From: Lyophyllum atratum
Lineage: Eukaryota > Basidiomycota > Agaricomycetes > Agaricales > Lyophyllaceae
Assembly (NCBI GenBank): GCA_014905825.1
Contig: JACGCN010000003.1
Span: 1,488,001-1,552,000 of the forward strand
Length of the DNA: 64,000 nucleotides
Direction of reading: 5' to 3'
Positions 1 to 12,160 of this stretch are shown piece after piece. Position 1 is the stretch's first letter, and every line of letters starts with the position of its first letter. The position numbers and the translations under genes are program-made. The notes under the pieces were generated by a model that worked only from the letters and a program-made list of their open reading frames with translations, had not been told where the DNA came from and made no database searches.

Positions 1-1250
1 AATAGTAAATGCGGCTGGCTTCGAAGCTTCCAGGCAACGTCCTACTCGCGCGGGAAGACTTGGAGATACGGGCGCTAGTGAATATTTGACTTCCGGGATG
101 CATGAAGGGTTTGCAGGAGAGCTGCAGCGCTTTCAGCGTATTCTCCGTGTTGTCGGCCCGGAGAAAAGCCCCAAAGGAAGATTTTCATCAGCTAAATACA
201 ATGCCAGTAGTTTTTTGATTCAGAAACCAGCGAATGTATTGAGGTGAGACATCGTAAACCGGTATGACGCGAAGTACTCGGGCAAGAAGGGTGTTGACGT
301 TCTACACCACTCGTACCTGTTCGCCGTTCTAGGGTGTATAATGACCGCTTAGGGTTGACAGGGAGGCAAATAGGCAGGGACCATCGATTGAAGCTACGAG
401 TCCACGATGAGGTCTAGAGTTGGAGCTGTTGCTCATGCAACCGTCATGACTGACCCTGCAGATTCCGGAAACCAAGAAGGTGTAGCGGGCATTGTCGAGT
501 GGACAAGGAACTTGTAACACAGTACGGGTGCAACTATTAACTCACTGGGTTTGCTTGTTATGGCGTCACAACTTCTCGAATTGGTAGACCACGAGCACGA
601 TGAGTCAAGGGCCGCCGTTCACAAACTCTCGCGTCGGTCTTGATCTGTCCACATGCTGCGGCACGAGTGGAAATGGCAGAGTAGTCGCCGCAGGTGGACT
701 GCTCGCAGGAAACGATTGTTCGGTTTGTCAGTCAAGTCACGATAAAATGGCATAGCCTGATGGGTATGTAGACTGCAGCTGGAAAGCATTGATCGCAAGA
801 CTAGGATAGCATCATCGGCAGGCTGAAGAATAGTCCACGTTCGCGAGGCAAACAAGAGAGCGGGGTTGAACGTTGAAGCTTGGAGGATCGTGGTCATTAT
901 CAGTTTGAGTTCTCTGGAGGGACGCAAAGTTGATTGGAATGGGTTGAATGCCCCGTTTATTGCTCTGAAGCATTTCTAGCACGTTGGAAGACGTGATGAA
1001 GCACCAGGGGTATGAAATTTATTCTTCGCGTATTCAAATTGTCAGAAAGTGGCGTGACGAACGATAGATCTGGTGTGTGAGTGTGAGTATGACGTGGGTT
1101 TGATGAACAAGCACATCGACCATCAAATTGTGTGCCATGCGCATGGTAGAGACGATGTGCAGATGAGTTGCTAGTTGAGGCCAACATTCAAGACAGAAGT
1201 TGTGATCGGAAGTCAAGCGCCAAAGCGTGACCTCTTGAGCTCCTACACCC
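1..1250. other. Region without a recognisable gene
   Basis: Only short open frames without family resemblance occur here on either strand. The right part is presumably the promoter and 5' leader of the Rho GEF gene that starts at 1251. I see no tRNA, repeat or transposon signature. Confidence 0.5.
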
Positions 1251-4200
1251 ATGGACCGACCCCTAGGCCCCCGACAACCTCCAGACAAACGGCATGCTGC
1301 CTACGAGGACATCTTCGGACGGCCAGGCGCATCCCATCATACCCCTCCTCCTTCCATCTACGCCCCTCCAGCCCAGCAGTATCCATATCAGCAGCCGCCG
1401 CCGGTTCCCGACAAACGCACATCATACTCCTCGCTTACCCCTTCATATCACAACCAATCCCCACAGGGGCCTCCAGGCGCTTACAGGCAGTCGTACTACG
1501 CCTCCACACATCAACATCCTCATCCCTCGTATCATCAGCCCATCCCTGGATCATATGGCTACCCCAACACCACACCAGGGCCCCCGCATCCATCTGTGGC
1601 TCGTGCAAGATCTATCATCAGCACTGCTCCTTCTAATGGGGCCCATTCGCGCCTGGAAGAACCTCCTGATGAGGGACCAATGCATAATGGCCTCACACCT
1701 GCTCAAGCATATCAAGCTCAGATTTACATGAACAGCCCGGCTGGTTCTCAAGGGGACAGGAATAGGCATCAATCTTCGCCTGGTTCATCTAGTCGTCCTT
1801 CCTCCTCTTTGAATGGTGGCCTGCCTCGTGGAGATGCCCCGAGAATCGGGGTTAGTTTGGACCATGATGACGGTCGATTGGGACTAGATTTTGGCGCCGG
1901 TAGTGGGAACTCTAGTGATCAGGGGACAGACGATGGCAGTAGCGAACTTCCATGGGCTCGCAATGAACAGTCAGGTGCGTTTTACCGGCGCGGCGCTATG
2001 CGTAATCTGAACGCAACTCACAGCAGGCACTAATTCTCCCTCTCCTCGCCAACTCGCCAGGCAAAGCGAACCCGTTCGTTCTCCATCTACATGTAATGAC
2101 TTTCGTCTATAGCTGATTAATAGGTGTACTCTACATACGCGGAGCCCGGCCGAGCCCCATCAATACGATCTTCAGCTATCAGCACTTCTCCAACGTCCTT
2201 CGGAGAGCAGTCTACCACATTGGTTGATCATTCGCCGCCTTCATCATCCCGACGATCGTTGGAGTCTGCCCGAACAATGCCGAAATTTTCAGGTGCCCGT
2301 CGGGATCGGACCACCCAAGATCGCTCCATGTCAATGTCAGCCGCTACCACTTCAGTGCGGACCGTCCTCGAACAAAAACGCCTATCCCGACCACCAATTC
2401 CGTCATCGATACATGAGGGCCGGAATTCTCCTGTTTTAGTCCGTCCTGTCCGGAAGACACCCATTGTATACCCGGCATTGCTCTCTCGTGTTGCGGAAGC
2501 ATTCCGTGATCGCATAACAGTCGCAGACAAGGTCAAAGATGGCCTCACCTACAAAGATTCCTTCGACGGCCGGGAAGCTGTGGATAAAATTGCTTATATT
2601 ATCAAGACAACTGATCGAAACCTCGCCCTCCTCTTAGGACGCGCGTTGGATGCGCAAAAATATTTCCATGACGTGACGTACGACCACCGGTTACGGGATA
2701 GTGCCAGTGAACTGTATCAATTCCGAACGAAGCTGCCAAGCCCATTTGTTAGTGGGGAGCTTCCTGACGGTGAGGGCGGAACAGTCACCAATCACAATGG
2801 CAAGGAATTACCGTCGCTGCTCGGAGCAGAATCGTCTGCAGAGGTATAGAGAATCGTCTACGCTATTTCTCAGTCATGCCCAGCTGAGTTCAATTCCTCA
2901 GGAAAGGAGCGATCCGTCCCCCGTGGACCAACCTCCCCAGACACGGCCTAGGAAAGGATCGATAACTTCAGACGAGGTCCCACTCCCGTCAGGGGTGTTC
3001 ACCCTACTTACAGACTGCTACTCACCAACGTGCTCGAGGGATCAACTATGTTACAGCATCGCATGTCCGAGGAGGCTGGAACAGCAGTCGAGGTTGAACA
3101 TGAAACCACAACCAGGGCTGTCCAAACAAATCAGTCGAGAGAGTTTGGGGGATGTTGCTGTGGGAATCTTTATCTTCAACCAGGTCGAAGGGCCACTCAA
3201 TGCATTCTTTTTAGGAACCTGGAACTCTCTGGATACACTCCGTCCCACAGGAAATCGTCAACAGCGTTTCTGACGCCGAGAAGAGACGACAAGAGGCTAT
3301 CAATGAGGTTATCTACACTGAAAGGGATTTCGTGAGGGATATGGAGTACCTTCGTGACGTGCGTGCATTGCTTATTGGATTATCTATTTGAGCATTCGAT
3401 GACTCACATGCCTCCTCAACCAGACATGGATAGGTCGTCTCAAAGATTCCGATATCATACCGGCTGCTCGTAAGACAGACTTCTTAGCACAAGTTTTCTG
3501 GAACCTGCATGATATCATCGCCGTCAACACTCGGTTACGCGATGCGTTGAACAAGCGGCAGAAGCAATATGCCGTCGTTGAACGGATTGGCGACATCCTA
3601 TTAGACGCGGTTCCTCATTTTTCACCGTTCGTGCAATATGGCGCGCATCAACTTTACGGCAAGTACGAATTCGAGAAGGAGAAGAATTCGAATCCTGCAT
3701 TTGCCCAGTTCGTCGAGGTACGTCGCGTCCCATTCACTTGAGGAACACTATCCAAGATATGTTATCTAGACTACCGAGCGGCTCCCGGAGTCTAGGAAGC
3801 TGGAGTTGAATGCATATCTGACTAAACCGACCACCCGTCTGGCAAGGTATCCACTTTTATTAGAGGCCGTGTTGAAAAGCACACCGGATGACAGTCCGGA
3901 CAAGATTGCCTTGCCTAAAGTGATAACTATTGTTCGGGGCTTCCTGGGCAAGGTCAACGAGGAGTCTGGTAAGACGGAAAATCGCTTTAATCTCATGCAG
4001 CTCGAGCAGCAGCTGTGTTTCAGACCTGGTGAAGAAGTGGTGCGTTGATATTTTAGGCTCGTACCTCAACACTAAACTTCTGTCTAGAACTTGCGTTTGA
4101 AAGAGGAAGGCCGCCAGTTAGTGGGGAAAGATATGTTTAACAAGCGAGACGGAGAGATCCAAGTCTACCTCTTCGACCACGCAATTGTCTTCACGAAGCC

Positions 4201-6084
4201 GATGAAGACTAAGCAGCATGAGCAGTTTAAGGTCTATCGCCGCGTAAGTTGGGCTTTGCATTTTAATACATGTGCGTGGGCACTGATCAGCCCTGCAGCC
4301 GGTACCCTTAGAGCTTCTTCTCATTTCTGCCCCCGAAGATGCGGCACAAAACGCGAATAGGAGAGGCGGGAATCGGCAGGCTCTCGTCAAGAAGAACTCC
4401 TTCAACCGGGATCGTGGGTTAACTCCTGCTGTACCCTCTGTCGTCGTCAAACCCGACGCTAAGGGTCAGCACTGGATCAACTTCATGCATCTTGGGAGAA
4501 AATACTACAACTTGGTTCTGTGGGCGCCTACGCCTGTGCTTCATAAGAAATGGCTAGAGTTGATTGTCAAGCAACAGCAGCAGATGCGGGAGCGGAGTAT
4601 GATCTTTGATACTGTTACTCTGAGCGATGGATTCTTCCATGGGCCTAATAAGGTCAATTGTGCGGCGCCTTTCAGTAAGTCGTGGCACGCATGGAATACT
4701 GGGTTTCTTACTAACTCTTGTTTGACAAATAGATGGAGGTCGAAAAGTAGTCTACGGCACAAATGATGGTGTCTATATCTCTGACCTTCGCGAGAGTAAT
4801 CGAGAACCAACCAGGGTTTTGGCATTGTTGGATGTGTTGCAAGTGGATGTTTTAGAGGATTATCAGCTCCTCATTGTCCTGTCGGGTAGGCAAACGTTTA
4901 CGACCACGTCCATGCTGCAAACTGACGGCGTGACTTTTTCTTACAGAACGACAAGTCATCACTTTCCCACTTGATGCTCTGGACGCGCATGACCCTATGG
5001 CTGGTCTCAAGCGGGCTAAACGGATCTCGTCTCATACCTCGTTCTTCAAGGCCGGTTTCTGCCTCGGCAGGGTTTTGGTCTGCATTGTCAAGTCCAGTCA
5101 GCTGTCCAGCACATTTAAGACACTAGAGCCTATAGACCAGAATGTTCGTGGGCGAGCTAAGCCTACCTTCCGCAAGCTTTTGCAGGGGGGCAACGATACC
5201 CTGAAACTGTTCCGAGTAAGCACGACTTTTCGTCCAATGCGTCAACGCCATTGATTTGAATTTATTCAATAGGAATTCTACATCCCCGTGGAGTCGACAT
5301 CTATTCATTATCTGAAGACGAAGATGTGTGTAGGATGCTCGAGAGGCTTCGAGATCGTCGATCTCGAGAGCCTGGATACCCAGGGCTTGTTGGACCCTAA
5401 CGACGAATCGCTCGAATTTGTTCGGAAACGCGAAAACCTTCGTCCGATGGCAATATACCGTATCCACAATGAGTTCTTATTGTGTTATGATGGTTCGTTC
5501 GATCGTGCTTGTTGTGCCTCCTCTCACCTGAAACGATTCTCGCAGAGTTTGCGTTCTATGTCAACAAGAACGGCCGTCGATCTCGCAAGGACTTCATGGT
5601 ACATTGGGAAGGCACGCCCACAGGATTTGGTACGCTAGGCTTAACCGAACGATGCTCTGCGCTAATGCACCCCACAGCTCTGCACGAACCCTATGTGTTG
5701 GCGTTTGAACCCTCGTTTGTCGAGATTCGGCATATTGAGTCTGGCCTAATGTCGCAAGTCATCCAGGGCTCGAATTTGCGTTTGCTCTTCGCAGATACCC
5801 CACCCTCCGTCACAAATACCGTTAGTCCTGTGCATCCTGGGCCCTACCCAATGGGATACGATCAGCAGAACCCCTATGCACCCCCTCATCATCCTGGATA
5901 TGGTGGTTACGGCGCCCCTTCGCATAGCCAGTATTCGAACCAGTATCCTGGGCGGAACCCTCAAGGTATCGGGCGGGATGAAATTCTCATTGTATCAGAT
6001 GATCGTGTGCTTGCTTTGCGCACGGCTGCGGGACCGCAACGACACATGTCGGATACGGCTTCGATGATGTCCATGCCACGGTAA
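1251..6084 (+). CDS. ROM2: Rho1 guanine nucleotide exchange factor (DEP-DH-PH-CNH), ROM1/ROM2 type
   Basis: Predicted protein of about 1,370 residues from some 14 exons. It activates Rho1-type GTPases at the plasma membrane, upstream of the cell-wall integrity pathway and glucan synthase. Residues 1-360 are low complexity (Pro/Ser/His/Tyr rich). A DEP domain follows at about 370-460 (VYPALLSRVAEAFRDR to YDHRLRDSASELYQFR). The DH (RhoGEF) domain starts near RRQEAINEVIYTERDF and includes NAYLTKPTTRLARYPLLLEA. The PH domain covers KDMFNKRDGEIQVYLFDHAI to WLELIVKQQQQM. A citron-homology (CNH) domain runs from VVYGTNDGVYISDLRE to about 5790. Early introns are 1975-2026 and 2074-2123; the second has an unusual GTTCGT donor but is needed for frame. 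The exon joined by the intron ending at 3211 gives EPGTLWIHSVPQE. The start is the first ATG of the open exon. Domain order matches yeast Rom1/Rom2 and fission yeast Rgf proteins. Confidence 0.92.
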
Positions 6085-6744
6085 AGGGCTGGATAGACAC
6101 CTTCACCTTTTGTGTACTGAGTATCTTCTGGCATTGCTCTCTTGGCCTGTGTTGTGCATTATCTCCCGTAGCTATATATAGCCATCATCATCTGTAATTC
6201 TCGTCCTTAATGGAACACAATCTCTGTAACTTCTCCTTATTGCCATGACTCAGACGCGTTCAAGACGGATTTTAGAAAATCGTCAATGGATTTGTGTCAC
6301 TGTGCCTTGTCCTGGGCTGAGGCTCTGGGAAATTTTGGGCTGCCGCCCAGTGTCAGAGCCTGTGAGAGCTCGCGATGCCAAGAGGCTTGGACCGCTTGGC
6401 GAGCTGGTGCCGATGAGCGCTCAAGTGCCTAGAATTGGTAAGTTAGGAATGGGAGAAAATTGGCCAGATTGCTTGGGGAAGATGGTATGCCTGGTCGTAC
6501 AACCTTCAGAGGACGATGTAAGTCTGCCCATGTATTTTTTTCGGCTGTTCGATGTTGCCAAAACGTGTACATTATTACGATGATGATCAAGTGTTGATGC
6601 TGATCATGATGCGTTCCACGTGAAGGTGGTCTGTCAACAGCTTGGCGCAAGTCGCTTGTCTTTCTTCCTATTCCTCACCAGCATAAACTATCACAGCGCT
6701 CTTGCGCTCCTCCGCTCTTTTTCTCCTAGCCTTGCACACTCACA
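6085..6744. other. Intergenic region
   Basis: 3' flank of the Rho GEF gene and promoter of the chitin deacetylase gene, both on the + strand. A pyrimidine-rich stretch (ctcctccgctctttttctcc) precedes the ATG at 6745, as is common near fungal transcription starts. No gene seen. Confidence 0.4.
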
Positions 6745-8660
6745 ATGAGATCCTATTCTCTCGCCGCCGTTTTTGCTTTGCTCGGGGCTTCCAATGTTCA
6801 AGGTTTGAACCCTCGTCATGTCGACGTTGTTCACAAGCGTCAGGCAACTGGGACAACGACGGGACGCCCCGCGGGAACAGGGGTCACTATTAACCCTGCT
6901 GCCACCGGCACTAGCATCCCTCCAATCGAGAGCATTAGCTCTGGTATGCCCTCTATGATTGCCCCGCCTGCGACCACGACGTTTGCTGCTGGGGCAACAG
7001 CGCCCGTATCTGGTGCTCCCCCGCTTCCCACTCCCTGTAAGTCACTACTTCCTTCCACATTCCCGAGGCTAATGCATATATTTTCCAGTCGTATTCAGCA
7101 TCAACGATTGGCCAGCTCAGGACCGTGTGCCTCCGACAGGTAAATAACTCGACATGGCATCTAATGTTGACTCACATTACTGTCATAGACTCGGATGAAG
7201 TTGCGCAGTGGATGCAGGAACTGGAAGGGTTCAACATTCCGAACCTCAAGCCCACTGTTGATGGGTCTTGTGGTGGTGACCCTGCCGCTGCCGCTGATGC
7301 CGCCAACCGTGGCTGGTGGACATGCGGAGGATACACACGGTCCACTGGTATGCGAGTATCTCTGTGTCTTGTCCTCGTAATAATGTCGAGCCAGATATCG
7401 TTTCATGCCCTGACAAGCTTACATGGGGTGTTAGGTAGGCATTCTCTGATTTCGTCATAGCATCAGAAATTAACCCCTTTCTTCAGCTTCGACGATGGTC
7501 CATCGCCCTATAGTCAGTCCTTGCATCTATATTTTAGATATTGTACTAACTTTTCTCGTTCACAGCCCAGTATGTCCTGATCCAGCAATGTTCTGATCCT
7601 GCTCTTACCCGCTGTCTTGAAAAGAAATCTTTTGAGCTATCTTGACCAGAAGAAAATCCTGGCCACCTTCTTCGTTGTTGGATCCCGCGTTATTGAACGC
7701 CCTCAACTGTTGTTGGAGGAGTACATGGCAGGTCACGAGATCAGCGTTCACACCTGGTCGCATAGGGTGAGTAGCATAAGGAAAATTGCGATAGACAGAT
7801 AGTCATAACATTTTGCGTTTCTAGCACCTTACATCTCTCACGAACGAGGAGATTGTTGCCGAGTTAGGCTGGACTCGCCATGCCATTAGGACGGTCCTTG
7901 GTGTCACTCCTACCACTATGCGACCTCCATACGGTGACATCGGTGAGCTTTGTTTATGAAGTTTGTTGACTGTGTAGCTGATGGATGGATGGCAGATGAT
8001 CGTGTCCGTGCAATTTCTCTTGCGATGGGCATGGTTCCTATCATGTGGACTCGCGCACCTGATGGTTCCCAATTCGATACCAATGGTGTGTTCAAGATGC
8101 GTGTTTTCGAGAATTGTACTTAACGTGCTCGTCATTTTCCAGATTGGAGAGTTGCAGGTGGCCAGGTCACTGGAAAGGATTCCTTCGCAACTTTCCAGAA
8201 CATCTTGACCAACGCGTCTGCACTCAATACTGGGTTGGTCTGCTCTAGATCTTTTTGCTTGGCCCATTGCTAAATCAGACTTCAGTTTTATTGTTCTCCA
8301 ACATGATCTGTATGAAATCACCGTGGATCTCGCTATCGGCTACACCCTGAATGCTGCCTTGACCCATAATCCCCCATTCGTCGTAAGTTGCTATTCTTAC
8401 TACGTTACTACCTCTTTTTAATTGATCATTTACAGCTGAAACCCATTGGCCAATGTACCAAGACGCCCACAACGAGTCTTTACTTTGAGTCCAACAAGAA
8501 CACAACGTTCCCATTCATGAATCATACAAGGGGTGGATATGACTTTGATGGTGATGGTGTCGTGGACTTCGGCGGCAAAGGCTCAAGCAGTGGTTCAACG
8601 AATACCACTCCTCTCCTCGGTGGGCTCCTCCTGGCCGGTGTCACTGCTCTCCTCGTTTAG
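6745..8660 (+). CDS. GPI-anchored chitin deacetylase (carbohydrate esterase family 4)
   Basis: About 445 residues in 11-12 exons. It removes N-acetyl groups from chitin at the cell surface to give chitosan. The N-terminus is a signal peptide (MRSYSLAAVFALLGASNVQG), followed by a Thr/Pro/Ala-rich linker. All five NodB motifs are present: SFDDGPS (MT1), HTWSH (MT2, metal-binding His), RPPYGD (MT3), the DTNDW region (MT4) and IVLQHDLY (MT5). The Asp and His residues expected for metal binding and catalysis are therefore intact. The C-terminus is GGKGSSSGSTNTTPLLGG plus a hydrophobic tail, typical of a GPI-attachment signal. Between SPY and NLLSYLDQKK, direct read-through hits a stop. The frame is restored by a 4-nt microexon (CCCA, 7566-7569) between introns 7513-7565 and 7570-7624, or by a weaker GTCCTT donor at 7517. 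It lies just upstream of SEC1 on the same strand. Confidence 0.92.
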
Positions 8661-8962
8661 ATCGCTTTCTTGTTTTACGATTGACATGTCTCTCGGAGAG
8701 AGGCAAGGACATAACGCTACTAAATTTCATAAATATAATCTGGAATGGATACTTACGGTTACTCTGCGATGTACGACTGAAAAATATCACATTCTGTTAC
8801 ATCGTACCAGTGGTCACCGATCATTACAAGTTGGAAGTACGCCACTGCTACCGCATGATAAGATCGGACATCGCCGTAGTTGGCCATACCTAATTACCAG
8901 TTTCCAAGCAGTCATCTGAAACTCGCCATAGCCGTGCTTGCTGCGGCGTCGCTGCATCCGTC
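8661..8962. other. Intergenic region
   Basis: Short interval between the chitin deacetylase stop and the SEC1 start, both on the + strand. It is AT-rich in its first half. No gene or RNA recognised. Confidence 0.4.
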
Positions 8963-11928
8963 ATGTCGTCTTTGATCACCATCGTCAGAAATAGTGTGTA
9001 ACTATGGATGTCCCACCCATTTGGTTCTTACACCTCTACAGAGTTTCTGGAAGCCATTCGATCAGTCAACCCGCCCGGGAGGTGGAAGATATTAGTTGTG
9101 GACGAGTTCTCTCAGAAATTGCTGGGCTCAGTGCTCAAGCAGTTCGATATCTTGGAGGAGAATGTTACATGTATGATCCAGTTCGCCTCGAGACCTCCCC
9201 GCTCGCACCTGACGCTCTGCAGTGATAGAGTCAATCTCCAACAATCGCGATCCACAGCCTGGCTTCGAGGCGATATACCTGTTGATGCCCACATCTCAAA
9301 ACGTTGACCGGATAATCAAGGACTTCTCAGGGGCGGTCAAGCAATATGCCGGGGCTCATCTGTTCTTCATGGAAGGTATGTAGTCACCCTGTTTAATTGC
9401 TGCTAGATCTCATGTCACGTAAGGGTTGGATGAACACCTGTTTGAGAGACTGACGTCTTCACCCGCTGAGCCATTCCTACGGGGCTTGAGAGAAGTGTTC
9501 TTGAATTTCTGGGGTGCGTTCATCGCCCGCGACGTGTTCGTCCTTCCTGACGCGGTCTCCAGCAACCGAGGCGCAAGCATTCTCGCTTCAAGATCCGGCA
9601 TTGTTCTTCAGCTTGTATAGCCCTCCACGAAGCGATACGGCGTTCAAATTGGCGCGTATCCGGATAGAGGAGGACCTTCGGTTCGTTAGCAAGACGGTGA
9701 GTGTCAGGTTCATCATGGATGGCTCTAACGCTCACTCTCTTGAGGCAAGATAACTAACGTTTGTATCACCCTGAACGAGTTTCCTTTCATCCGGTACTAT
9801 GTGCCATCACATCATCCCCCTTTGGGTGCTCTCAAACCTCACGCCGAAACTCGCCCACCGCCACCTCCAGAGAACAGCGCCCGATGGCGTACCAACCTGG
9901 CCCGCGGTTCAGAAGCGAGGGCTTATGAGTCTGTGGAAGGTGATCATTTGACGAAGTTACTTGCATTCATGGTGCAGCATAACCTCGAAGAGCACAAGAA
10001 ACAGAATCCAGACTTCGCCGTACGTTACCGGGCATTTCTTACACATATAACCTGCGTACTAACATCTGTCAAGAAATACCCGCCTTCAAGCCCAGAAGCC
10101 GCACGGCCGAGAGCCACGCTGTTTATTACCGATCGGTCAATGGACATGCTCGCACCCTTCCTTCACGAATTCACGTATCAAGCAATGGCTAATGATCTTT
10201 TGCCCATCGAGAATGGGACAAAATACACGTTAGCCCCTACTCTGATTTGTCACTCCCTACCTGACCAGATTTGTAGGTACAAATTCCAGTCATCCATTGG
10301 TGCATATGAAGATAAGACTGCAACCCTCATTGACTCTGACACGATCTGGACGGAGGTTCGGCATATGCACATGCGAGAAGCAATTGATAAGCTTATGTTG
10401 GATTTCAACAAATTCTTGCAAGAGAATGCTGTGTTTAAGGGGTACGTCAATCGTTCCATTATTTTAAGGCTTGTATGAACAAGCTATCATCTGTAGAGAG
10501 GGTGCTGCAAGTCTGAACGATATGAAAGAGATGCTCGCAAGTCTGCCACAATATCAGGAACAAAGAGAGAAGGTGAGAGCACATGACAACCATCTTATAT
10601 GACATGGTTTACAATCGTATCACCAGTTCTCTTTACATCTAAACATGGCGCAAGAGTGTATGGCCATATTTGAACGCGACAAGCTGCCATTGGTTGCGAA
10701 TGTTGAACAGGTGGGCTTCTTGCTTATCCCTAGACTCCTTCATGTCTATATCGATCTCCCAGAATTGCGCAACTGGTCTAACTGCGGAAGGTAAGACACC
10801 GAAAAACTTGGTAGAGGAAATGGTGCCACTTCTCGACAGTCGAGAAGTTGTGTGAGTGTTGAGTCTCGCGGCATGTTAATAGTCTCATCTTACCGACTTT
10901 CTTTCTAGAAATATCAACAAAGTTCGCATCGTAGCACTATACATCCAACACCGCGATGGCGTCCCGGAGGAGGATCGCCGGAGACTTTATCAGCATGCAC
11001 GATTGACCTTGGCAGAGCAGGATGCCGTCAATGCGCTAGCCCTCTTCGGTGTTCGAATCAACAGGGTAAGAACTCTCTCAAATTCCCTTGGAGCATCGAG
11101 GTGATGTATGCTTCTAGCTGGCTTCCGATCGCGATAGTAAGAAGAAAATCAAGCAAAAGTCGAACAATGACGAAGAATACGAATTGTCGCGCTTCAAGCC
11201 GTTGCTGAAAGCTGTCCTCGAGGTACTAATGTTCTCCTCCGACCCAAAGCTACTGCTAATTTGTCTTGCTTAGGAACATGTCGCTGGTAAACTGGATAAT
11301 ACCCTCTTTCCCTACGCGAAGGAGGCTCCGTCCGCTGCACCTCTTGCTGCAAGTCTGCGATCTCCTCCTCCACAAGCAACGTCACTTCGTAGCCAGAAGC
11401 CATCTTGGCATAGAGCCCCGAGGCCAGGCGCGGCGCAGACGGAAACACGACAGCGTCTCATTGTGTTCATTGCTGGTGGAGCGACTTACTCTGAGTTGAG
11501 GGAGGGCTACCAACTCTCTAGCGCGTTGAACAAGGACGTTTATATCGGTATAATCAATCTCTTTCTACTAGAGTTTCCAACTCACTACTTCAACTTCAGG
11601 TTCAACCCATATGCTTACTCCATTTCGCTTTGTTGATGATATGAAAGCGCTCGAGCTCGGTGGTGTTGGGTCGCACGCACTGCCTAATGGACTTCGCGAC
11701 AGACCAGGACAGCGGTCCTACCAAGAGGCTTACGACGAGAAATATTATACCAAGGATGCACCCCCACCACAACGAGCCGCACCTGCATCACTCCCCGTTC
11801 CACGCGAACGCCAAGCACCAAAGATGTCTCCAACCAACTCTTTCGCATCATCCGTGAACTCGACCGCCACGACGCCGTCGATGAAGGAAGAGAAGAAAAA
11901 GAAGAAGGGCGGGTTGTTCAGGTTCTAA
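8963..11928 (+). CDS. SEC1: Sec1 (Sec1/Munc18 family) exocytic SNARE regulator
   Basis: About 745 residues in 15 exons. It binds plasma-membrane syntaxin and assembled SNARE complexes and is needed for secretory vesicle fusion. Family stretches include RWKILVVDEFSQKLLGSVLK near the N-terminus, AIYLLMPTSQNVDRIIKDF, RATLFITDRSMDMLAPFLHE (a family hallmark), TIWTEVRHMHMREAIDKLM and IVFIAGGATYSELREGYQLS. The C-terminus is Ser/Pro-rich and ends in a Lys cluster followed by GGLFRF. The start ATG at 8963 opens a 31-nt first exon (MSSLITIVRN) joined across intron 8994-9041 to KFLEAIRSVNPPGRWKI; this agrees with the usual N-terminus of the family. Fungal Sec1 fits better than Sly1 or Vps45 because of the long basic tail and the syntaxin-type core motifs. 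Confidence 0.93.
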
Positions 11929-12160
11929 GATTATTCTAATTTTTGTTTGCGTTTCACTTTCTACACGGATGTAATTTAAGTCATTTTTACCTTTGGTCAA
12001 TCCATCACTTCAACGTCTTGATGGGCGCAGAATTGCATTATCATGAATTGCATGAACGTCAAAGGTATAAAATGTACAAGGCCTCGGTCATAACTCTAAG
12101 TTGTGTACTCCATCTTGGCTGTAGTGACTCGTCAGGTGGTGGGTGTGGCCACAGCTGAAT

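Noticed and set aside
1251..11928. Functional cluster of Rho GEF, chitin deacetylase and Sec1
   Set aside because: All three relate to wall growth and share a strand, but eukaryotic neighbours are usually independent and nothing in the sequence shows co-regulation.
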